Shown here: in pieces, positions 41,745-50,429 of the stretch
Numbering within the stretch: the first letter of the stretch is position 1
How the letters are laid out: each line of letters begins with the position of its first letter
NCBI RefSeq assembly: GCF_004345365.1
Contig: NZ_SLVF01000002.1
Span: 124,001-188,000 of the forward strand
DNA length: 64,000 nucleotides
Reading direction: 5' to 3'
Source of the DNA: Kribbella sp. VKM Ac-2568
Lineage (GTDB): Bacteria > Actinomycetota > Actinomycetes > Propionibacteriales > Kribbellaceae
The notes under the pieces: generated by a model
Seen by the model: only the letters and a program-made list of their open reading frames with translations
Told to the model about the DNA's origin: nothing
The model's database searches: none
Position numbers and translations under genes: made by a program

Positions 41745-42178
41745 TGCTTGGCGGCGGTACGGCCGATGCGGCGATCTCCTGCTGGCGGACGAAGTACGAC
41801 TATGCGTACTGGCGGCCGATCACGGCGATCCGGTTGGCCGACACCGACGGCAACCGGGCCACCAAACCTGATCCGGCTTGGGCGTCGCTGGTCCAGACGC
41901 CCCCGTACCCCGACTACGTCAGCGGGCACGCGTGTGCCACCGGCGCGGCCACCGAAACCTTTGGGAAGCTGTTCGGCAAGCAGTCGCTGGATCTCGTGGT
42001 GACCTCGACGGTGACCGGTATGACCCGGCACTTCAACAGCACCAAGGCACTCGACGCAGGGACCATGAACGCCCGGATCTGGCTCGGCCTGCACTTCCGC
42101 CGCGCCACGACCGACGGCAACGGCCTCGGGCACGCCGCAGCCAGTTGGATGATCAACCACGAACTCCAGCTCCGCTGA
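41745..42178 (+). pseudogene. truncated vanadium-haloperoxidase-like gene (C-terminal half)
   Basis: About 143 codons align with the end of the gene at 40091: AAISCWRTKYDYAYWRPITA matches AAINCWNDKYHWDFWRPWNA, then YPDYVSGHACATGAATETFG and ARIWLGLHFRRATTDGNGLG. The N-terminal ~300 residues, including any signal peptide, are missing. The frame is open upstream to about 41552 but with unrelated sequence crossing a terminator, so expression as a functional enzyme is unlikely. The pair looks like a tandem duplication followed by a 5' deletion; sequence differences indicate an old event. Confidence 0.72.
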
Positions 42179-42206
42179 CTCTCTGGCGCACTGGATGGGG
42201 TGACCA

Positions 42207-42228
42207 CCCGGCCCTGCTCAGGGCCGGG
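42207..42228. terminator. convergent terminator hairpin
   Basis: CCCGGCCCTG and CAGGGCCGGG are perfect inverted arms with two bases between them. It lies between the haloperoxidase remnant (+) and the DUF6326 gene (-) and overlaps the last codons of the latter. Confidence 0.55.
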
Positions 42229-42643
42229 ACGCCGCCTTTGGCCACGTCCAGGCGTGGTGGATCACGAGCGCGAGCAGGATCGTCTCGATGGCGCTGCCGA
42301 GGATGTAGTAGTTCCACTCGCCGACGGCACTGCCGATGACGGTCAGACCGTAGCCTGCGGCAACGATCATGTTCACGACGCGGTTCGTGCGTGGGCGCAT
42401 GACCAGCGTCAGGTAGACCATCAGGCTCGGGATGACGATGTAGAGCGTGGTGGAGAAGAGGAACGTCTGGTTGATGTCGAAGGCCGAGAGCTTCTCCGCC
42501 TCGAGGTCGGCCCGGACATCCGGTCGATAGAGCGAGAACAGATCGACGTACGCGAAGACGAACAGCATCGCGACCCACAGCGCCGAGATCCGCAACCTCG
42601 TGTCGATGCGCCCGGAATCGCTGTAGGTGATGGCACTGGACAT
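42218..42643 (-). CDS. DUF6326-type four-helix membrane protein
   Basis: A 141-aa protein from MSSAITYSDSGRIDTRLRIS with GAGGAGG about 12 bases upstream of the ATG. Four transmembrane helices are apparent: ALWVAMLFVFAYVDLFSLY, TTLYIVIPSLMVYLTLVM, VNMIVAAGYGLTVIGSAVG and ILGSAIETILLALVIHHAW. The pattern with YVDLFSLYRPD fits the DUF6326 family. The function is unknown; it stands alone. Confidence 0.75.
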   Translation of the reverse strand: MSSAITYSDSGRIDTRLRISALWVAMLFVFAYVDLFSLYRPDVRADLEAEKLSAFDINQTFLFSTTLYIVIPSLMVYLTLVMRPRTNRVVNMIVAAGYGLTVIGSAVGEWNYYILGSAIETILLALVIHHAWTWPKAASRP

Positions 42644-42783
42644 GTCCGGTTGCCTCCTCGTCCGCATCAGCCTGTCAGCCACCTACCACCGACGCTAGTG
42701 AGCACCTGTAGCCCGGACTATCGGGAATCCGCTGACCACCCCCTGATTCATCGCAGCGCACACCACTGGGGCTGGCATAGGCG

Positions 42784-43173
42784 TCAGCAGCGCTGGTCGG
42801 TTGAAGCGTGGTCCGAGGGAAAGGTGTGCGGCGAGGGGAACACGAGGGGCGCCAGCACGCGTGCGGCCGCCTCAGCTCCGGCCGACGTCTCGGTGGCAAA
42901 GGCCTGGGTGATCAGGCTCTGCGTGGTCGAACTGATCTCGGCCCGGTGATTGTCGAAGAACTTACGGGCACCGGCGGACTTGCCGAGGAGGAGCGAACTG
43001 GCGATTGCCGCCGCTGCTGGATCGGCACCGGCCGCACCCGCCCATCCGATACATTCGCCTGCAGCCTGCGCGGCCTCAGAGCAATCGGCCGGCGGTTCTG
43101 CCGACGCCACCGCGTGACGAAGGTCGCGATTGCTGAACGCTGCGCCGGTCGCCGTCGTCGACTCAGTAGTCAC
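42784..43173 (-). CDS. hypothetical protein
   Basis: A 129-aa Ala-rich frame from a GTG at 43173 (reading TTESTTATGAAFSNRDLRHA...). No family was recognised. It contains four cysteines and is predicted soluble and largely helical, with no signal peptide. There is no convincing ribosome-binding site and no operon partner; it might be spurious, though codon third positions are moderately GC-rich. Confidence 0.4.
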   Translation of the reverse strand: MTTESTTATGAAFSNRDLRHAVASAEPPADCSEAAQAAGECIGWAGAAGADPAAAAIASSLLLGKSAGARKFFDNHRAEISSTTQSLITQAFATETSAGAEAAARVLAPLVFPSPHTFPSDHASTDQRC

Positions 43174-43498
43174 TCATGGCCACAGACTGTCGGAATCTTG
43201 ACCGACAATCCAGGGTCATCCGCCATGGTGGGCCAGCCTTGTATTGGGGCTCGTCGAAGGCGATCTGTCGCTGCGCGCGTAGGTGGGCGCGCATGGCGAG
43301 CGAGTATTTCGTCGTCCACTGCACGCGCCCACCCCTCGAACTGATATCGCTACCCCCACTCAGCGCGCAACTGTTCCCTGTCTCGTTCGATACGGGCGAC
43401 GCTTGCGTACGCCGAGCCAGCCGCCTTCATCGAGCGGACGACGGAGGAGCCCAGGTGGGTGGGAGTGACGGATGGAGGAGCGAGCGTGGGGCGGACTA
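43174..43498. other. intergenic stretch
   Basis: About 325 bases upstream of the hypothetical gene and downstream of DUF3500. Composition is less GC-biased than coding neighbours. No gene, repeat or RNA feature was recognised. Confidence 0.4.
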
Positions 43499-44470
43499 CT
43501 AGTGACCCATCGCGTAATGGGCTGCCAGTAGGTCGGTTCCCCAGTCGTTGCGGAAGTCTCGCCAGACGGAGTGGATGTGGTTGGCGTCGTCCTGGGTGTT
43601 GTCGTACTCGGCCAGGAAGGTGGGGCCGGCGATCGAGTAGTAGTGGCCGGCTCCTGGTTCGGTTGCGCCGGCCCAGGCGAAGGTGAGGCGCTCGATGCCC
43701 TGCTGGGTGATGTCCTGCCAGGTTTGCAGGCCGATCGGGCCGGCCGCTCGTCCGATGTATTGGCCGATCAGGAGGCTGAAGATCTGCCGCTGTTCGGCGT
43801 TCAGCTCGCCGTACGGGAGGCCGCGGTGCAGCAACGACGGGTCGGCGACCGGGTCATGCCGGGTGAGCATGTCGTGGGGTGCCTCGGCCGAGACGAGGGC
43901 GATCTCTAGTTGGCTCGGCTCCAGCGCGTGCAGCAACTGGAACCCGAGGTCCTGCTCGGCGGCGAGGAATCGCCGGCCGGTCTGCGGTCCGGACAGCACC
44001 ATCGCGGGGTTCGAGCCGAAGAACTGCGGGGTGAAGGAGATCGCGCCGTCCACGAACGTCAGGTGCAGCGCGATGTGGTGACCGTTGAGTCGCCAGGCCC
44101 ACGGTTCCATCCCGGCCGGGTCGCCGAGGATCCGGAGGAAAAAGCGCTCCCCCACCGTGGTGCCGGCCCAGCCGCCGGTCTCCGCGACCGACGGCGGGTC
44201 GTCGAGCTCGCGCAGGATGATCTCGGCCGCCATCACTCCGTGCGCGTCGACCAGCGCACGCTCGCTGTACGCGAGCTCGAGCAGGCGCATCGCGAGCGCC
44301 TCCTGCGCCGCCGACAACTCTGCCAACTGCAGTCCCGGCCGGTCGCCCGGCAGGTAGGTCCAGTCCTGGTGGTCGGGGGTGTCAAAGGGCGCGGTGATCT
44401 TCGACCGCTGCGCAGGGTCGAGGCTCGCCAGTAGTTCCAGTGCGGCCTCACGCGACTGCTCTACAACCAT
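43499..44470 (-). CDS. DUF3500 family protein
   Basis: A 323-aa protein matching DUF3500: FDTPDHQDWTYLPGDRPGLQ, FFLRILGDPAGMEPWAWRLN, GHHIALHLTFVDGAISFTPQ and FAWAGATEPGAGHYYSIAGP, with His-rich blocks (NGHHIALHL; IHSVWRDFRNDWG). The family often acts as if it were a secreted or cytoplasmic metalloprotein, but no activity is established. No signal peptide is seen. The start overlaps the end of the histidine phosphatase gene by 10 bases, so the two may be co-translated. Confidence 0.82.
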   Translation of the reverse strand: MVVEQSREAALELLASLDPAQRSKITAPFDTPDHQDWTYLPGDRPGLQLAELSAAQEALAMRLLELAYSERALVDAHGVMAAEIILRELDDPPSVAETGGWAGTTVGERFFLRILGDPAGMEPWAWRLNGHHIALHLTFVDGAISFTPQFFGSNPAMVLSGPQTGRRFLAAEQDLGFQLLHALEPSQLEIALVSAEAPHDMLTRHDPVADPSLLHRGLPYGELNAEQRQIFSLLIGQYIGRAAGPIGLQTWQDITQQGIERLTFAWAGATEPGAGHYYSIAGPTFLAEYDNTQDDANHIHSVWRDFRNDWGTDLLAAHYAMGH

Positions 44471-45120
44471 GCGGATCGCTCCCGTTGGGTCGGTTCGTAC
44501 TCAGTCCACTGCTCGAACGGCCGGTCCAGCTTGTAACGGTAGTCGGGTTGGCGCAGCAGCACCCGGGTCTCGGCGTTGTCCGGGTTGCGCAGCGTCTCGA
44601 AGAACCTCACCGACCAGTGGAACCAGCGCATGCAGAACAGCCGCATGGTCAGCCCGTGCGACACCAGCAGCACGTTGCGCGGCGAGTCGGGGGTGTCGAA
44701 GTCGCGGTGCATCGTCTCGAGAAAGGTCGACACCCGGTCGTACACGTCCGCGCCGGACTCCCCCGTGGTGAACCGGTAGAAGAAGTGCCCGAAGTCGTCC
44801 CGCAGCGCTTTCTGCGCCTCGATGTCCTCGGTGTCCTGGAAGTTCGCCCAGTCCTGCTCGCGCAGCCGCGGCTCTTCTCGGGTCTGGCCGATCAGGTCGT
44901 CCAGGCCGAGCGCGTCGAGCGTCTGCAGGGCCCGCTTGTACGGCGAGACGTAGACCCGGACGGGCTCGTTCTCGAACAGCGCGCGGAGTCGCTTCCCAGC
45001 CGCGGCCGACTGCTCCCAGCCGTGCTCGGTGAGCGGGATCGCGTGGTCCGGAACCCGTTCGAAGATCGACTTGTCCAGGTTCGCCTCGGACTCGCCATGC
45101 CGGATCAACGCGATCCGCAT
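44461..45120 (-). CDS. histidine phosphatase family protein
   Basis: A 219-aa phosphoglycerate-mutase-fold phosphatase. The catalytic His is in MRIALIRHGESEANLD, the second Arg in YVSPYKRALQTLDAL, and the second His in NVLLVSHGLTMRLF. It starts 11 bases after the cobD stop, which suggests alpha-ribazole phosphatase (CobC), the enzyme acting next to CobD products. The sequence, however, resembles a broad-specificity group with conserved FYRFTTGESGADVYDR, so the cobalamin role is only an inference from position. Confidence 0.85.
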   Translation of the reverse strand: MRIALIRHGESEANLDKSIFERVPDHAIPLTEHGWEQSAAAGKRLRALFENEPVRVYVSPYKRALQTLDALGLDDLIGQTREEPRLREQDWANFQDTEDIEAQKALRDDFGHFFYRFTTGESGADVYDRVSTFLETMHRDFDTPDSPRNVLLVSHGLTMRLFCMRWFHWSVRFFETLRNPDNAETRVLLRQPDYRYKLDRPFEQWTEYEPTQRERSAWL

Positions 45121-45131
45121 CGGCCGCTGAC

Positions 45132-46103
45132 TCAGGTGCACACCCGTTCCTCTCCTTGCGTCCGAAGAACTGCTGAGACGTGTCGCCACTTCTTCCGACG
45201 CAACGCCAGGATCGCGGCGGTCGCGGCGGCGGCGTACGAGACGCGCCGGGCCAGTGCGGACGTACGGCGGATGTCCGCCACGGCCGGTGGGATTCCATCG
45301 CCCAGGGTGCCGCGGTCCTCCACCTCGTCCCCGTAGGTGTTGGTGCCGCCGAGGCGCAGGCCGAGCGCCCCCGCGAAGGCGGCCTCGACCGGTCCAGCAT
45401 TTGGGCTCGGGTGCTTCGGGGCGTCGCGCTGCCAGATCCGCCAGACCTCCTGCGATCGGCCCGAGACCGCGCCGGTGAGCACCGCACACGCACGAGCCGG
45501 CAGCAGGTTGACCAGGTCGTCGAACCGAGCCGAGGCCCAGCCGAAGTTCCGGTACTTCGCCGACTTGTACCCGACCATCGCGTCCAGCGTGTTCGCCGCG
45601 CGGTAACCGAGCAGCCCGGGGATGCCGAGCAGGCCGCCCCACAGCAGCGGAGCCACGGTCGCGTCGGAGGTGTTCTCGGCCACCGACTCCACCGTCGCCC
45701 GGGCGAGCTCGTCCGCTTCCAGGTCGGTGGCGTCGCGGCTGCAGAGGTGTCCCAATCTCGCTCGCGCCTGGGGAAGCTCCTTCTCCTCCAGGAACCCGGC
45801 CATCACCTCGGCCTCGCGCTCCAGGCTCCGTCCGCCGAGCACCGCCCAGGTGGCAGCGGCCGTCAGCAGTGTCCGCGCGACGGGCCTGCCCTGCGTCAGC
45901 CGCTCGGCGACCACCCCTGCCGCTGTCGCCGACCCCACCAGCAGCACCGTGTACGCCGTACCGGCCGCGCGGGTGTCGTCGTACAGCCGGGTCTCGGTGC
46001 GAGCGGCGACCTGGCCGAATCCGGCCACCGGGTGGAACCGGCGCGGGTCGCCCAGCAGCCGGTCGGCAGCGAAACCGAGGAGGAGACCGAGTGTTCTGGA
46101 CAC
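45132..46103 (-). CDS. cobD: adenosylcobinamide-phosphate synthase
   Basis: A 323-aa CbiB/CobD membrane enzyme from the GTG at 46103 (reading SRTLGLLLGFAADRLLGDP). Family blocks are DRLLGDPRRFHPVAGFGQVA, VESVAENTSDATVAPLLWGG and GYRAANTLDAMVGYKSAKYR. It attaches aminopropanol phosphate (or aminopropanol) to adenosylcobyrate. It is separated from the main cob block by about 6 kb of unrelated genes and has no visible riboswitch of its own. The ~100 bases between cobD and the divergent 46204 gene must hold both promoters. Confidence 0.93.
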   Translation of the reverse strand: MSRTLGLLLGFAADRLLGDPRRFHPVAGFGQVAARTETRLYDDTRAAGTAYTVLLVGSATAAGVVAERLTQGRPVARTLLTAAATWAVLGGRSLEREAEVMAGFLEEKELPQARARLGHLCSRDATDLEADELARATVESVAENTSDATVAPLLWGGLLGIPGLLGYRAANTLDAMVGYKSAKYRNFGWASARFDDLVNLLPARACAVLTGAVSGRSQEVWRIWQRDAPKHPSPNAGPVEAAFAGALGLRLGGTNTYGDEVEDRGTLGDGIPPAVADIRRTSALARRVSYAAAATAAILALRRKKWRHVSAVLRTQGEERVCT

Positions 46104-46203
46104 TCCGGGAAGTCTGCCAGGCCTCGGCAAGATCCGCGTCGCACTGTCCACAGGCGTGAAGGCGTTGCGGCACTCGGGTGGGTGGTGTGGAAAAGTAACG
46201 ATC

Positions 46204-47016
46204 ATGGGAATTGCAGACCTCCTCGCCGGCGTCACGGGGCGGGGCGATATCGGCGTCTGGCTGGGCGGGCTCGACGGCCACGCGGTGTTCACGCATGACG
46301 CCGACCGGGCGCACTACTCGGCGAGCACGATGAAGTTGCCGGTGGCGCTGGCGATGATGCGCAAGGTCGACGCGGGTGAGCTCGCGCTCGACCAGCCGGT
46401 GACGGTGCACAACGACTTCGCGTCCGCGGCCGAAGGGCGGTTCGGGGTGAACTCGGCCGAGGACGAGGCGCCCGCGACCTGGGCCAAGCTGGGTGAGCAG
46501 GTGCCGCTCAGCTGGCTCGCCACCGAGATGATCACCAAGTCCAGCAACCTCGCGACCGATCTGGTGCTCGAGCTCACCGGGGTGGACGCCGCGAACGCCG
46601 TGCTGGCGGAGTACGGGTCGGGCGCGAGCGTGATCCGCCGCGGCATCGACGACACCGGCGCCCAGGCGGCGAAGATCAGCAACCTGATGAGCCCGGCGGA
46701 CCTGGCCGCGGTACTGGTTGCGGTGGGCAATGACAAGAGCGCCTCGGGTGAGTACGTGCGCGACCTGCTGGCCGGCAACACCTGGAACGGCGAGATTCCG
46801 GCCGGAGTACCGGAGGGCACTCGGGTCGAGCACAAGAACGGCTGGGATCTGCGGATCCGGCACGACGGCGGCATCGTCCGGCCATCGGACGCGGAGCCCT
46901 TCGTGCTCGTCGTGTGCACGACCTCGGATCTGGCCGACCAGGACGCGCAGAAGCTGATCGCCGCCATCGCCGCGGAAGCCTGGGACCACCGGCACGACCT
47001 GGAGGCTGTCCAGTGA
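46204..47016 (+). CDS. class A beta-lactamase-fold serine hydrolase (cytoplasmic)
   Basis: A 270-aa penicillin-recognising enzyme. Ser41-x-x-Lys in SASTMKLPVALAM, Ser113-Ser-Asn115 in TKSSNLATDLVLEL and Lys211-Asn-Gly in EHKNGWDLRIRHDG form the three motifs (KNG replaces KTG). Glu166-type residue is not obvious. No signal peptide or lipobox is present, unlike secreted beta-lactamases, so a cytoplasmic peptidase/esterase role is likely. It overlaps the epimerase gene by four bases (GTGA), forming a three-gene operon for peptidoglycan peptides. Confidence 0.87.
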   Translation: MGIADLLAGVTGRGDIGVWLGGLDGHAVFTHDADRAHYSASTMKLPVALAMMRKVDAGELALDQPVTVHNDFASAAEGRFGVNSAEDEAPATWAKLGEQVPLSWLATEMITKSSNLATDLVLELTGVDAANAVLAEYGSGASVIRRGIDDTGAQAAKISNLMSPADLAAVLVAVGNDKSASGEYVRDLLAGNTWNGEIPAGVPEGTRVEHKNGWDLRIRHDGGIVRPSDAEPFVLVVCTTSDLADQDAQKLIAAIAAEAWDHRHDLEAVQ

Positions 47017-48080
47017 AGATCACCACCCACCTGGTCTCGGCGCCGCTGCACACGCCCTTCGTCACCGCCTTGCGGACGGCCACGCACGCCGACTCGCTGC
47101 TGGTCGAGATCAGCGACGGCTCGGTCAGCGGTTGGGGTGAATGCCCGCAGGTCTGGAAGGTGACCGGCGAATCGCTCGCCGGAGCCCAGGCCTGCGTCGA
47201 AGGTCCGCTCACAACAGCGCTGGGCGACCTCGGACCGGACGATCTCACCGAGGCGCTGCGCCGGGTCCAGGGCGCGGTCCAGGCGAACTTCGGCGCCAAG
47301 GCCGCGGTGGACATCGCCCTGCACGATCTGGCCGCGCGCCGTCGGGGGCAGACTCTGCACGGTTTCCTCGGGTCCACGGTCAGCGTGGTCCGGACGGACG
47401 TGACGCTTTCTGCCGGGGATCCGGAGGCCCTCGCGGCCGCCGGGGTGGCTCGGGTCGCCGACGGGTTCGACGTACTCAAGGTCAAGGTCGGCACCGGCAA
47501 CGCTGCCGCCGACTTCGAGCGCGTCCGCCGGATCCGCGAAGCGATCGGGCCGGACCCGCGGCTGCGCCTGGACGCGAACCAGGGCTGGAACCGCCGCGAC
47601 GCCGTCACCGCGATCCGGGCGCTCGAGGATGCCGGCTGCGACATCGAACTCGTCGAGCAACCGCTGCCGGCCCCCGACCTGGAGGGCATGGCCTGGGTCA
47701 CCGACCGGGTCAGTACGCCGATCCTCGCCGACGAGTCCGTGTACGGCGTCCGGGACCTGGTCGCGGTGATCCGGCACGGCGCGGCGGACCTGGTGAACGT
47801 CAAGCTCGCCAAGTGCGGCGGACTCGGGCCAGCCCGGACCCTGCTGGAACTGGCCCGCGAGCACGGACTCGGGTCGATCGTCGGCTCGATGATGGAGAGC
47901 CACGTCGGCGTCGGAGCGGCCGCCGCGCTGGTCTCGGCGTACCCGACAACGACGGTCAACGACCTGGACGCGGCGTGGTGGCTGAAGGAGGCTCCGGTGA
48001 CCGGCGGGATCCGCTACGAGGGCTCGACGATCCACCTGCCTACAGGCGCTGGACTGGGCGTGACAGGCTTGACCGCATGA
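47013..48080 (+). CDS. dipeptide (L-Ala-D/L-Glu-type) epimerase
   Basis: A 355-aa enolase-superfamily enzyme of the muconate-lactonising subgroup. Catalytic Lys156 and Lys158 are in FDVLKVKVGTG, metal ligands Asp187 (LRLDANQGW), Glu215 (LVEQPLP) and Asp240 (LADESV), and the second base Lys264 (NVKLAKCGG). This is the acid/base layout of L-Ala-D/L-Glu epimerases. The dipeptide L-Ala-D-Glu arises from murein breakdown, fitting its neighbours, a penicillin-recognising hydrolase and an NlpC/P60 peptidase. Confidence 0.9.
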   Translation: MKITTHLVSAPLHTPFVTALRTATHADSLLVEISDGSVSGWGECPQVWKVTGESLAGAQACVEGPLTTALGDLGPDDLTEALRRVQGAVQANFGAKAAVDIALHDLAARRRGQTLHGFLGSTVSVVRTDVTLSAGDPEALAAAGVARVADGFDVLKVKVGTGNAAADFERVRRIREAIGPDPRLRLDANQGWNRRDAVTAIRALEDAGCDIELVEQPLPAPDLEGMAWVTDRVSTPILADESVYGVRDLVAVIRHGAADLVNVKLAKCGGLGPARTLLELAREHGLGSIVGSMMESHVGVGAAAALVSAYPTTTVNDLDAAWWLKEAPVTGGIRYEGSTIHLPTGAGLGVTGLTA

Positions 48081-48943
48081 AGCTAGTTGCTGCCAAAGTC
48101 CCGGTCAGCACCGTGTGGACCTCACCCGATGCGCCGCGTGACATCGATGCCCCTGCGACCGCCGCCCAGCCCGATGTGGCTGCCTGGGCCAAGTCCATGG
48201 ACACCGAGACCCGCCTGGGCCTGCACGGCCGAACCCTGACCCAACTCCTGTACGCCGAGCCGGTACTGGTCCGCTCCGAACGGAACGGCTGGTCCGAGAT
48301 CCTCGCGCCGTGGCAGCCGTCCTCCGTTGACGACCTCGGGTATCCCGGCTGGGTGCCATCGAGTCACCTGGGTGAGCTGCCGAGCAGCGCCACCTCGCCG
48401 GTGGCCGTGACCGTGCCGTCCGCCGAATTGTTCGCCGAGCCCGGATCGGGGCATCTGACCGACCTGTCGTTCGCGACCGTGCTCGCGTCGGTCGAGCAGG
48501 CCGACGGGTTCACCCGGGTGGCGCTGCCGGATGGTGAGCTCGGGTGGCTGGCGGGTTCCGCGCTCCGTGCGGTGGAGGCGCCGGCAACGGCCGAGGACCG
48601 GATCCGGTTGGGGTCGTTGTTCCTGGGGCTCGAGTACCTGTGGGGCGGGACCTCGACGTACGGGCTGGACTGTTCGGGGCTGATCCACGCGGTGAGCCGG
48701 GTGCTCGGTCAGCGGATCCCGCGGGACGCGCACGACCAGGCCGCCGCGCTGGAACAGATCCCGGTGGACGAGGCCAAGCCGGGCGACCTGTACTTTTTCG
48801 GCCGGCCGGGCAAGAAGATCCACCACGTCGGCTTCGTCTCCGCCGAAGGCATGCTGCACGCCTCGGAAACCGGCAAACGCCTCGAGAACGAACCCCTCCT
48901 CCCCGAGCGCCGAGAAACCCTGGTAGCCGCCGCACGCCTCTGA
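48077..48943 (+). CDS. NlpC/P60 endopeptidase with SH3-like domains
   Basis: A 288-aa protein. The N-terminal two thirds form SH3-like repeats (LLYAEPVLVRSERNGWSEIL; ATVLASVEQADGFTRVALPD), and the C-terminal NlpC/P60 domain has Cys199 in TSTYGLDCSGLIHAVSRVLG and His250 in KIHHVGFVSAEGMLHASE. No signal peptide is seen, as in Bacillus YkfC-type gamma-D-glutamyl-diamino-acid peptidases that act on imported muropeptides. Its ATG overlaps the epimerase stop by four bases. Third gene of the operon, ended by the hairpin at 48972. Confidence 0.9.
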   Translation: MKLVAAKVPVSTVWTSPDAPRDIDAPATAAQPDVAAWAKSMDTETRLGLHGRTLTQLLYAEPVLVRSERNGWSEILAPWQPSSVDDLGYPGWVPSSHLGELPSSATSPVAVTVPSAELFAEPGSGHLTDLSFATVLASVEQADGFTRVALPDGELGWLAGSALRAVEAPATAEDRIRLGSLFLGLEYLWGGTSTYGLDCSGLIHAVSRVLGQRIPRDAHDQAAALEQIPVDEAKPGDLYFFGRPGKKIHHVGFVSAEGMLHASETGKRLENEPLLPERRETLVAAARL

Positions 48944-48971
48944 CCCCGGCGTCCGCCCCCTCTGACAGACC

Positions 48972-49005
48972 AAGCGCCCGGTCCCCACGAGGGGGCCGGG
49001 CGCTT
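48972..49005. terminator. bidirectional terminator hairpin
   Basis: Arms AAGCGCCCGG and CCGGGCGCTT, extended by CCCC/GGGG around a 4-nt loop, with GTTGTT behind on the plus strand. It separates convergent NlpC/P60 (+) and TerC (-) genes. Confidence 0.85.
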
Positions 49006-49018
49006 GTTGTTCAGGTGG

Positions 49019-50176
49019 TCAGGACTTTTTGGAGTCTGTTTGCTCGGGCTCCTGGATGCCTTCGATCTCGGCGCGGGTGGCTTCGTCGAGCTCGCCGCCT
49101 CCGGCCTGCGCGGCCAGCGTGTGGGAGTCGGTGGGCGAGACCTGCTCGGTCGCCGGGCTCGGGTCCGCAGAACTCTCGTCCGACTCGTCGTCGTCGGCGG
49201 GCCGGGCCGGCATGCTGCGGGACTTGCGCAGGCTCAGGATCGTGGTGATGCCGAGCGTGATGATGATGAAGCCGAGCGAGACCCAGATCGGGATCTCCGG
49301 CGCCCAGCTGATGTGCTCGCCGCCGTTGATGAACGGCAACTCGTTCTCGTGCATCGCGTGCAGCACCAACTTCACGCCGATGAAGGCGAGCACCACGGAC
49401 AGGCCGAGCGACAGGTAGACCAGCCGGCGCAGCAGGTCGCCGAGCAGGAAGTACAGCTGGCGCAGACCCATCAGGGCGAACACGTTCGCGGTGAAGACCA
49501 GGAAGGGCTCCTGGGTCAGGCCGTAGATCGCCGGGATCGAGTCGAGCGCGAACAGCAGGTCGGTGGTGCCGAGCGCGATGATCACGATCGCCATCGGGGT
49601 GACGAGCCGCTTGCCGTTCTGCACCACGGTCAGCTTGACGCCGTTGTACTCGTCGGTGGCCTTCAGCCGGCGCTTGGCGAACCGGATGACCGCGTTCTCC
49701 TTGTAGTCCTCGTCGTCGTTCTCGCCCTGCCGGGCCAGGTGGACGGCGGTGTAGACCAGGAACGCGCCGAACAGGTAGAAGATCCAGGAGAACTGGTTGA
49801 TCGCGGCCGCGCCGACGGCGATGAAGATGCCGCGGAAGAACAGCGCCAGGATGATGCCGACCAGCAGCGCTGTCTGCTGGTACTTCCTCGGCACCTGGAA
49901 TCTGGCCATGATGATCAGGAAGATGAAGAGGTTGTCGACACTCAGGCTGTACTCCGTGAGCCAGCCGGCGAAGAACTCGCCCGCGTACTGCCCGCCGGAG
50001 AACACCCACACACCGAGGCCGAAGATGACCGCCAGCGACACGTAGAAGACGATCGCGGTGGCGGATTCCTTCGTGCTCGGCTCGTGCGGGCGGCGTCCGA
50101 TGATGAACACATCGAAGGCCAGCAGGGCCAGCAGCAACCCGACGGTGATGTACCAGACATAGTCGGCAACGTGCAC
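49019..50176 (-). CDS. TerC family integral membrane protein
   Basis: A 385-aa protein from a GTG at 50176 with GGAGG five bases before it. About eight or nine transmembrane helices carry the TerC acidic motifs: YSLSVDNLFIFLIIMARF and TTDLLFALDSIPAIYGL. The C-terminal ~60 residues are acidic and disordered (PADDDESDESSADPSP). TerC/Alx-type proteins export Mn2+ or load metal onto secreted enzymes. A probable Mn-sensing riboswitch precedes the gene, which supports manganese efflux. Confidence 0.92.
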   Translation of the reverse strand: MHVADYVWYITVGLLLALLAFDVFIIGRRPHEPSTKESATAIVFYVSLAVIFGLGVWVFSGGQYAGEFFAGWLTEYSLSVDNLFIFLIIMARFQVPRKYQQTALLVGIILALFFRGIFIAVGAAAINQFSWIFYLFGAFLVYTAVHLARQGENDDEDYKENAVIRFAKRRLKATDEYNGVKLTVVQNGKRLVTPMAIVIIALGTTDLLFALDSIPAIYGLTQEPFLVFTANVFALMGLRQLYFLLGDLLRRLVYLSLGLSVVLAFIGVKLVLHAMHENELPFINGGEHISWAPEIPIWVSLGFIIITLGITTILSLRKSRSMPARPADDDESDESSADPSPATEQVSPTDSHTLAAQAGGGELDEATRAEIEGIQEPEQTDSKKS

Positions 50177-50194
50177 AGGAACCTCCGGAGCTCA

Positions 50195-50325
50195 GACGAC
50201 AGTGGACTCCGAAGGTCTCTTCCGCCTGGCTCGATCAGTCGGGCCTGGCCGGCGGCACCGGGCGCGAGGGATGAACCCTTGACCGTGATGACGATACCGC
50301 CGCGAAAGGAATACTCCCCTTCAAC
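50195..50325 (-). promoter_or_regulatory. probable yybP-ykoY (Mn2+) riboswitch
   Basis: The terC leader on the minus strand starts AAGGGGAGTATTCC, contains CGTCATCACGG and ends GCGGAAGAGACCTTCGG. The GGGGAGTA start and the paired internal-loop words fit the yybP-ykoY family, often found before terC. The 3' part is not typical enough for certainty. Confidence 0.55.
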
Positions 50326-50429
50326 TGGACCCATTCTGGCTGGTTGGTGTCCGAGTTTCCAAATCGGGGACGGCGATTCCGCTTGTCGGGATGATCACGT
50401 CCTGCGACGGGAATAACCTGTCTGCGTAG

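Noticed and set aside
46314..48035. Minus-strand open frame of about 570 codons
   Set aside because: Covers the reverse of the serine hydrolase and epimerase genes, which have full catalytic motifs on the plus strand.
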